Assembly (NCBI RefSeq): GCF_016864555.1
Contig: NZ_CP044011.1
Span: 1,283,001-1,347,000 of the forward strand
DNA: 64,000 bases
Origin: Sinorhizobium sp. BG8
Lineage (GTDB): Bacteria > Pseudomonadota > Alphaproteobacteria > Rhizobiales > Rhizobiaceae
Reading direction: 5' to 3'
Part shown: piece by piece, positions 58,634 through 64,000 of the stretch
How positions within the stretch are numbered: position 1 is the first letter of the stretch
Layout of the letters: each line of letters begins with the position of its first letter
The notes under the pieces: generated by a model
Databases searched by the model: none
Told to the model about the DNA's origin: nothing
The model's input: only the letters and a program-made list of their open reading frames with translations
Translations under genes and position numbers: made by a program

Positions 58634-58678
58634 AGTTTCGCCCCGCCGGTGGCCGGGCACCACAGGGAATGAATCGAA

Positions 58679-59977
58679 TTGGCAATCAGGCTTGACTATC
58701 GCGACGCCGACTTCGAACAGCGTTTCGCCGCGTTTCTCACGACCAAGCGCGAAGTCTCGGAGGATGTGAACGCGATCGCGCGCGACATCATCGAGGACGT
58801 GCGCAGCCGCGGCGATGCGGCACTCGCCGACTATACCCGGCGTTTCGACGGTCTCGACTTTTCGGTCGTGCCGATGGCCGTCACCGCGGCGGAGTTGGAC
58901 GCGGCATTTTCCTCTGTCGATCCGAAGATCATCGCCGCCCTGGAACTCGCGGCAGAGCGCATCCGCAAGCACCATGCCCGCCAGCTTCCGAAGGACGACC
59001 TCTATGAGGACGCCCTCGGCGTCGGGCTCGGCTCGCGCTGGACCGCCATCGATGCGGTCGGTCTCTATGTGCCCGGCGGCACGGCGAGCTATCCGAGTTC
59101 CGTCTTGATGAATGCGGTGCCGGCCAAGGTTGCCGGTGTGCCGCGCATCGTCATCGTCGTTCCGGCCAAGGACGGAGCGGTGAACCCCGCCGTGCTCGCC
59201 GCCGCGCGAATCGCGGGCGTGGACGAGATTTATCGCATCGGCGGTGCGCAGGCCGTAGCCGCCCTTGCCTATGGCACTGAGACCATCTCGCCCGTGGCCA
59301 AGATCACCGGGCCGGGCAACGCCTTCGTGGCGGCCGCCAAGCGGCTCGTCTTCGGCACCGTCGGCATCGACATGATTGCCGGACCGTCGGAGGTACTGGT
59401 CATCGCCGACCGCGAGAACGACCCGGATTGGCTTGCAGCCGACCTGCTCGCGCAGGCGGAGCACGATCCCGGGGCGCAATCGATCCTGATTACCGATGAC
59501 GAGGCTTTCGCGGCCTCCGTCGAGGCGGCCGTGGAGCGGCAGCTGAAAACGCTCGAGCGATCCGAGACGGCGACGGCGAGCTGGCGCGATTTCGGTGCGG
59601 TCATCCTTGTCGAGAAGCTGAGCGATGCCGTGCCGCTTGCAAACCGCATCGCCGCCGAGCACCTCGAGCTCGCAATGTCCGACCCCGAGGCGATGGTGGC
59701 GGAGATCCGCAATGCCGGAGCCATCTTCGTCGGCCGCCACACCCCGGAAGTGATCGGCGACTATGTCGGCGGATCGAACCATGTCCTGCCGACCGCACGC
59801 TCTGCCCGGTTCTCCTCCGGCCTTTCGGTGCTCGACTACATGAAGCGCACGTCGATCCTGCGGCTCGGGCCGGAGCAATTGCGCGCCCTCGGGCCTGCGG
59901 CCATCACGCTTGCCGAAGCGGAGGGCCTCGGAGCGCACGCCCGGTCTGTCTCCATCCGGCTCAACCCGGAGGGATGA
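58679..59977 (+). CDS. hisD: Histidinol dehydrogenase
   Basis: 432 residues with a TTG start at 58679 giving [16 protein letters not shown]. HisD carries out the last two oxidations to histidine with NAD+ and zinc. Visible blocks are [93 protein letters not shown] and [10 protein letters not shown]. Length is normal. The TTG has GGGAA upstream, and no ATG in this frame fits better. Confidence 0.96.
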   Translation: MAIRLDYRDADFEQRFAAFLTTKREVSEDVNAIARDIIEDVRSRGDAALADYTRRFDGLDFSVVPMAVTAAELDAAFSSVDPKIIAALELAAERIRKHHARQLPKDDLYEDALGVGLGSRWTAIDAVGLYVPGGTASYPSSVLMNAVPAKVAGVPRIVIVVPAKDGAVNPAVLAAARIAGVDEIYRIGGAQAVAALAYGTETISPVAKITGPGNAFVAAAKRLVFGTVGIDMIAGPSEVLVIADRENDPDWLAADLLAQAEHDPGAQSILITDDEAFAASVEAAVERQLKTLERSETATASWRDFGAVILVEKLSDAVPLANRIAAEHLELAMSDPEAMVAEIRNAGAIFVGRHTPEVIGDYVGGSNHVLPTARSARFSSGLSVLDYMKRTSILRLGPEQLRALGPAAITLAEAEGLGAHARSVSIRLNPEG

Positions 59978-59984
59978 GGCAAGG

Positions 59985-60461
59985 ATGTCGAAGAGGGGCG
60001 GCTACCGGCTTTCTGACGTGGTCCTCGACGAGTCGATCGGTCGATCCACGCCGGATGTCGAGCACGAGCGTGCCGTCGCCATCTTCGACCTCATCGAGGA
60101 AAACACCTTCGAGCCGGTGGGCCACCCGGGCGGTCCCTACCGGCTCAAGCTCTCGCTGCTGGATTCGAAGCTCGTCTTCGTCATCACCACGGAGAGCGGC
60201 GGCGAGGTCGCGACCCACATCCTTTCCCTGACGCCATTCCGACGGATTGTGAAGGACTACTTCATGATCTGCGAAAGCTACTACCAGGCGATCAGGTCCG
60301 CGACGCCGAGCCAGATCGAGGCGATCGACATGGGACGGCGCGGCATCCACAACGAGGGCTCGCAGACGCTGATGGACCGGCTGTCGGGCAAGATCGTCTT
60401 CGATTTTGACACCGCGCGGCGGCTCTTCACGCTGGTCTGCGTGCTCTACTGGCGGGGGTGA
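59985..60461 (+). CDS. UPF0262 family protein
   Basis: 158 residues from the ATG at 59985 (GAGGCAAGG upstream), 7 nt after the hisD stop. Segments [34 protein letters not shown] and the later [22 protein letters not shown] with [18 protein letters not shown] match the UPF0262 family. Function unknown. The hisD - UPF0262 - phosphatase order is usual in Rhizobiales. Confidence 0.9.
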   Translation: MSKRGGYRLSDVVLDESIGRSTPDVEHERAVAIFDLIEENTFEPVGHPGGPYRLKLSLLDSKLVFVITTESGGEVATHILSLTPFRRIVKDYFMICESYYQAIRSATPSQIEAIDMGRRGIHNEGSQTLMDRLSGKIVFDFDTARRLFTLVCVLYWRG

Positions 60462-60465
60462 GGCT

Positions 60466-60969
60466 ATGGCGCTCCCTGCCGACAAGGATATGCAGTCAGT
60501 CGGGTTGCCGCGATCGGTCCTCTTCCTGTGCGGAATGAATGCGGTACGCTCGCCGATGGCGGAGGCGATCGCAAAAAGCCTGTTGCCGGCCGGAACCTAC
60601 GTCGCCTCGGCCGGCGTGCGGCCGGGGGAACGCGACCCCTTCGTCGATGTGGTGCTGGAGGAAATCGGCCTGTCGCTCGGAGCGCACCAGCCGCATTCGC
60701 TGGACGAACTGGAAGACGACTACTTCGAGGTGATCGTCACGCTCGCGCCGGAAGCCCATCACGCCGCCCTCGAGCTCACCCGTTCCAACGCCGTCGAGGT
60801 GGTCTATTGGCCGACGGCTGACCCCACGGTGGTGACGGGGACGCGCGAGCAGATCGTTTCTGCCTACCGTGATGTGCGCAATCATCTTGCCGCCCGCATC
60901 GAGAGGCGAATGAGGGCGCTTCGCGACACGGCTGGAGCCCCTGATCCGGGCCTTGCGGCGCCGAGTTAG
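60466..60969 (+). CDS. Low-molecular-weight protein tyrosine phosphatase family protein
   Basis: 167 residues from the ATG at 60466, 4 nt after the UPF0262 stop. The P-loop CX5R motif is LCGMNAVRSP (Cys22, Arg28), followed by SAGVRPGERDPFVDVVLEEIGLSL and a late WPTADPT where the catalytic Asp lies. Relatives include arsenate reductases of the phosphatase type. The protein substrate is unknown. Confidence 0.88.
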   Translation: MALPADKDMQSVGLPRSVLFLCGMNAVRSPMAEAIAKSLLPAGTYVASAGVRPGERDPFVDVVLEEIGLSLGAHQPHSLDELEDDYFEVIVTLAPEAHHAALELTRSNAVEVVYWPTADPTVVTGTREQIVSAYRDVRNHLAARIERRMRALRDTAGAPDPGLAAPS

Positions 60970-61028
60970 CCTCCCTTTTGCCCTGCCGACGCGCTTTGGG
61001 CGGCACAAATGCAGAAAGCCGGATCATT

Positions 61029-61045
61029 GGTGTTCACAAAACACC
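61029..61045. repeat. Short inverted repeat upstream of infA
   Basis: GGTGTT and AACACC form a perfect 6-bp inverted repeat around a 5-nt spacer, about 80 bp before the infA start. It could be an operator or a weak stem-loop; nothing further supports either. Confidence 0.3.
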
Positions 61046-61122
61046 GGCGATTGTGTAGTTTCCGGCCAAATTTCCGGCAGGCATCCTGCCCCGGAGGCAA
61101 AGTACAGGAACCCCATATCAAT

Positions 61123-61341
61123 ATGGCAAAAGAAGAAGTTCTCGAATTTCCAGGTGTCGTGACGGAATTGCTGCCGAATGCCACGTTTCGCGTGAAGCTT
61201 GAAAACGAGCACGAAATCATCGCGCACACCGCTGGCCGCATGCGCAAGAACCGTATCCGCGTTCTGGCGGGCGACAAGGTACTCGTCGAGATGACGCCCT
61301 ACGACCTGACGAAGGGCCGGATCACCTACCGTTTCAAGTAA
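61123..61341 (+). CDS. infA: Translation initiation factor IF-1
   Basis: The 72-residue protein is a full-length IF-1: [72 protein letters not shown] pattern of the S1-like OB fold, seen here in pieces [28 protein letters not shown] and [13 protein letters not shown]-1 occupies the 30S A site during initiation. The ATG at 61123 has a weak AGGA about 12 nt upstream. Confidence 0.97.
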   Translation: MAKEEVLEFPGVVTELLPNATFRVKLENEHEIIAHTAGRMRKNRIRVLAGDKVLVEMTPYDLTKGRITYRFK

Positions 61342-61395
61342 GCGTGCCGGACCACCGGCCGCAGACGGTGGCTAAGACCGGTTTCGCGAGGTTTC

Positions 61396-62016
61396 ATGGC
61401 GTTCAACAGCAAGCTCATCCTGGCATCCGGCTCGCCGCGCCGCGTTGAACTCCTCGCGCAGGCGGGGATCGAACCCGCGCGCCTGATGCCGATGGACATC
61501 GACGAGACGCCCGGCAAGTCCGAACACCCGCGCTCGCTGGCACGGCGCCTGTCAACCAGCAAGGCGGAAGCGGCGCTCGCCGCCATCAAGAGCGATCCCG
61601 CATTTTCCGGCAGCTTCATCCTGGCAGCCGACACGGTCGTTTCGGTCGGTCGGCGCATCCTGCCGAAGACGGAGATGGTGGAGGAAGCCTCGAGCGCGCT
61701 TCACCTGCTTTCCGGCCGCAGTCATCGCGTCTATACCGGCATCTGCGTCATCACGCCCGATCGCAAGGTGCGCCAGAAGGTCATCGACACCAAGGTACGC
61801 TTCAAGCGCCTGTCGGGTCTCGACATCGAAAACTACCTCGCTTCCGGCCAGTGGCGCGGGAAGGCGGGCGGTTATGGAATCCAGGGCATCGCCGGTGGCT
61901 TCGTCGTGAAGCTTGTCGGCTCATACACCAATGTGGTGGGACTGCCGCTCTACGAGACCCTCGGGCTCCTGTCGGGCGAGGGCTTCGATGTCCACCACGG
62001 CTGGACGGAAGGCTGA
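61396..62016 (+). CDS. maf: Maf family nucleotide pyrophosphatase
   Basis: 206 residues: [18 protein letters not shown], the DE(T)PGK segment after [35 protein letters not shown] and [13 protein letters not shown]. Maf proteins hydrolyse non-canonical or modified nucleoside triphosphates. It lies between infA and yacG, the usual order. The ATG at 61396 agrees with the family N-terminus. Confidence 0.95.
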   Translation: MAFNSKLILASGSPRRVELLAQAGIEPARLMPMDIDETPGKSEHPRSLARRLSTSKAEAALAAIKSDPAFSGSFILAADTVVSVGRRILPKTEMVEEASSALHLLSGRSHRVYTGICVITPDRKVRQKVIDTKVRFKRLSGLDIENYLASGQWRGKAGGYGIQGIAGGFVVKLVGSYTNVVGLPLYETLGLLSGEGFDVHHGWTEG

Positions 62017-62019
62017 GCA

Positions 62020-62226
62020 GTGGGCGAGGAAAGCGAAAAGACCACGGCGAAGGTCGAACCCTTGCGCAAGACGCGGGCATGCCCGGAATGCGGCCGTCCC
62101 TCGTCGCGCGACGATTATCCGTTCTGCTCCAACCGCTGCCGCGATATCGACCTGAACCGCTGGCTTTCCGGTTCTTATGCCATTCCCGTCGCAGACGATG
62201 AGACCAAGGCAGAGCCGGAAGACTGA
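62020..62226 (+). CDS. yacG: DNA gyrase inhibitor YacG, zinc ribbon protein
   Basis: A 68-residue protein with a GTG start 3 nt after the maf stop. The four zinc cysteines are Cys21, Cys24, Cys36 and Cys40 (CPECGRP ... FCSNRCRDIDLNRWLSGSYAIP). YacG binds GyrB and blocks gyrase action on DNA in E. coli. The acidic tail is variable in the family. Confidence 0.95.
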   Translation: MGEESEKTTAKVEPLRKTRACPECGRPSSRDDYPFCSNRCRDIDLNRWLSGSYAIPVADDETKAEPED

Positions 62227-62549
62227 CGCTTGCGCGCGCGCCCGGCCCGCGCGTGGTCCCGTCCGGCCGATTTTTCGAAGCCTCTTCACTATATCGGCCG
62301 ATGTGTGGCTCTGCGCCGGGCAGCCCAGGCGCAATCGCTTCTGCTAAGAGCTTGATTGGACCTGCGATCTTCCTTCGAGACCCTGCTCGGGAGGCAGGAG
62401 AACACTGTAATATCGCGACCTCGGACTATCCCAATTTTTCACTGAAAAAAACGGTCGATTGGGCTGGACACATTCGAGCAAGATGCTATAACCCCGCTCG
62501 CTTCCGGGGCGGAACCAAACGCCCCCGGCTCTCACGAGCCAGCCAGGAT
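62227..62549. other. Intergenic stretch between yacG and tRNA-Phe
   Basis: About 320 bp with no gene I can support. The right part (62400-62500) is AT-richer and probably holds the tRNA promoter. Confidence 0.5.
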
Positions 62550-62625
62550 GCCCGGATAGCTCAGTTGGTAGAGCAGCGGATTGAAAATCCGCGTGTCGGT
62601 GGTTCAAATCCGCCTCCGGGCACCA
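62550..62625 (+). tRNA. tRNA-Phe (anticodon GAA)
   Basis: 76-nt cloverleaf: acceptor GCCCGGA/TCCGGGC, D arm GCTC...GAGC, anticodon stem GCGGA/TCCGC around TTGAAAA (anticodon GAA), T arm with GGTTCAAAT, discriminator A and encoded CCA. Confidence 0.97.
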
Positions 62626-62824
62626 TTCATCTCTCAAGACAATTATCTGGACAGGTCGAAGGCGCTTCGCTGTTCGCAATCCCTATAGGTCCCGCGTGCT
62701 TTGGCAGATCGTGCGCCGACTTTCTTTCCCTCACTTCACGTTGCATTCACGAGAGGTTTACCGCCGATGCGGGAACATGTCCCTGCTCGATGTGTTAAGG
62801 CATTGAAAGCAGAAAGGTATCGGT

Positions 62825-63253
62825 ATGAGAAAATTGGTTTCAGGTTTTGTGGCGACCGCTCTCGGAGCGGTCATGGCAGTTTCTTCCGTGTTGCCGGCGG
62901 AAGCCGCGCCACCGATTTCCAAGTCAGTCCCCGGATATTCCGACGTCGAGCAGGTCCAGTATCGTCATCGTCCGCGGCCCAAGCCGCGTCGCGGCTGGCA
63001 CAACGGTCACCGCGGCTATCATCACGCCCGCCCGGGTTACCGCCGCTGGAACGACGGCTACTGGTATCCGCTCGCGGCATTCGGGGCAGGAGCGCTGATC
63101 GGCGGTGCCATAGCCTCAAGCCCGCGCGTGACCACCGGGAGCGCGCACGTCAACTGGTGTGCGAACCGCTATCGCTCCTACAGGGCTTACGACAATACCT
63201 TCCAGCCCTATAACGGGCCGCGGCAGCAGTGCTACTCCCCCTATATGCGGTAG
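62825..63253 (+). CDS. BA14K family exported protein
   Basis: 142 residues: a signal peptide (GFVATALGAVMAVSSVLPAEA), a His/Arg-rich basic middle (YRHRPRPKPRRGWHNGHRGYHHARPGYRRW), a hydrophobic stretch (PLAAFGAGALIGGAIAS) and the BA14K C-terminal motif HVNWCANRYRSYRAYDNTFQPYNGPRQQC. BA14K was described as a Brucella immunoreactive, lectin-like surface protein; the cellular role is unclear. An AGAAAGGT site precedes the ATG. Confidence 0.92.
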   Translation: MRKLVSGFVATALGAVMAVSSVLPAEAAPPISKSVPGYSDVEQVQYRHRPRPKPRRGWHNGHRGYHHARPGYRRWNDGYWYPLAAFGAGALIGGAIASSPRVTTGSAHVNWCANRYRSYRAYDNTFQPYNGPRQQCYSPYMR

Positions 63254-63381
63254 ATCGCCGCCGTACTGCGAGGGCTTCGCTTCGAATGCTCTCGCAAAGC
63301 ATGGTTGCGCTTGTCTTGTTTCCGACATCGGTTTCCAGCCGTTGCCAACAAGACATGGCGTAGTGACGGGCAGGCGGGCAG

Positions 63382-63409
63382 GCCGCCGCGGCAGCACTGC
63401 GGCGGCTTT
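63382..63409 (+). terminator. GC-rich hairpin after the BA14K gene
   Basis: GCCGCCGC pairs with GCGGCGGC around a 9-nt loop, followed by TTTCC. It lies about 130 bp after the BA14K stop, so a terminator role is only tentative. Confidence 0.45.
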
Positions 63410-63675
63410 CCGGATCGACAGTGCCGGTAAATTGGAATTCGCCGCTGGCCGGCTTCGTTGCCGCGCGTTGCCCGCGGCCCTGTCATCCGTTCAGGGAGCA
63501 GTTGCCGCTGACCCTTAGGCAACCTTTGCCCCTGAAGCCGGAAGCGATCCGTCGAATTCGCAATCGGCCCTCGGATCCAGACATCCCTAATTCCGCAACT
63601 GGCGTCCACTGACGGGGAGACCTGCTTCTGGCGAACCGTCTACGGACGATGAATCCACGCGGTCCACGTGGTCGA

Positions 63676-63999
63676 TTAATACTTGACTGGATAATTCATG
63701 ATTGTATCTTCCGCTCGCCGTCGAGCCGACCGGGTTCGACGGGTGGCAACGGAAACAGTCTTGATGCACTCCCGCTTGATGTCCCTCCAGATCTGTCTCA
63801 CCGTCGAAAACGGAAAAGGCACGGATGCTAAGCCGTGTGCCGGAGGGCGTTGGAATTGACAGGTCTCCTGGCAGCATCGGTCGCGCGCCCGCGCCCGCCA
63901 TCCCCAGACGATTTTCTGATCGGAGCAGCCGGGGAGCGGTTCTCCTATTGCAAGGGCAAGTTCCTTGTCGAGGCTGCGGCTGGCCAGCGGGTTGTCGCA
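63676..63999 (-). CDS. Possible 3' fragment of an LprI/DUF1311-like protein
   Basis: One minus-strand frame, open from the window edge to a TAA at 63676, reads CDNPLASRSLDKELALA and then W-x-RARARDRC-x-x-x-C. That is the Cys/Asp/Trp spacing of the LprI N-terminal (DUF1311) domain of exported proteins. The remainder (~60 residues) does not look conserved, so the frame may be broken or the gene decayed. A longer minus-strand frame over the same bases shows no motif. Confidence 0.35.
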   Translation of the reverse strand, partial: CDNPLASRSLDKELALAIGEPLPGCSDQKIVWGWRARARDRCCQETCQFQRPPAHGLASVPFPFSTVRQIWRDIKRECIKTVSVATRRTRSARRRAEDTIMNYPVKY

Positions 64000-64000
64000 T

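Noticed and set aside
63587-64000. 137-codon minus-strand frame reaching the window edge
   Set aside because: Its product has no motif, while a different frame over the same bases carries an LprI-like signature.

Overview
The window reads as chromosomal DNA of a high-G+C alphaproteobacterium of the order Rhizobiales, most likely the Rhizobiaceae (Rhizobium/Sinorhizobium/Shinella relatives). The strongest evidence is the right-hand housekeeping block murA - DUF2948 - hisD - UPF0262 - low-Mr phosphatase - infA - maf - yacG - tRNA-Phe. DUF6460, BA14K and CrbSR-type proteins agree with this. No phage, insertion sequence, CRISPR array or plasmid gene was found.

Layout. 1-13 kb: mixed housekeeping genes (DUF6460 tail, CAP lipoprotein, MATE exporter, pyrD, a CrbS/CrbR-like acetate-type two-component pair, mscL, an aminotransferase, galE, chorismate mutase), then a sparse stretch with one small secreted protein. 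13-22 kb: an arginine-type module. A polar amino-acid ABC transporter and an M20 amidohydrolase lie on the minus strand. Divergent from them are a dimethylarginine/arginine hydrolase-like gene, a TetR regulator, an AruH-like transaminase and an AruI-like 2-ketoarginine decarboxylase. 22-34 kb: a D-apiose/D-apionate catabolic region with ApnO, a sugar ABC importer plus DUF2291 lipoprotein, ApsD-like dehydrogenase, ApnL-like lactonase, a GntR regulator, a RuBisCO-like protein and an OiaK-like kinase. Its two transcription units share a 15-bp operator-like word (ACTCATYATACCAGT), which points to one regulon. A 73-nt tRNA-like element with a shrunken anticodon arm lies inside this region.

34-41.6 kb: envelope genes (DUF1003 protein, lipoprotein, L,D-transpeptidase coupled to an orphan betaine-type binding protein, a duplicated RTX protein) and a PepSY/response regulator/sensor kinase operon. 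41.8-50 kb: a MoxR-DUF58-DUF4381-BatA-BatB-BatD operon followed by an arylsulfatase. 50.3-56 kb: a CecR-YbhG-YbhF-YbhS-YbhR type exporter operon with a palindrome over its promoter. 56-64 kb: tRNA-Thr, the housekeeping block, tRNA-Phe, a BA14K protein and a possible LprI-like fragment at the edge.

Sequence quality. Four genes (ddaH-like, sulfatase, murA twice, DUF2948) are broken by what look like five single-base losses, each in or beside a G or C run. The essential murA and the uniform kind of change make sequencing or assembly error more likely than real pseudogenes, so other small disruptions in this window should be read with that in mind.
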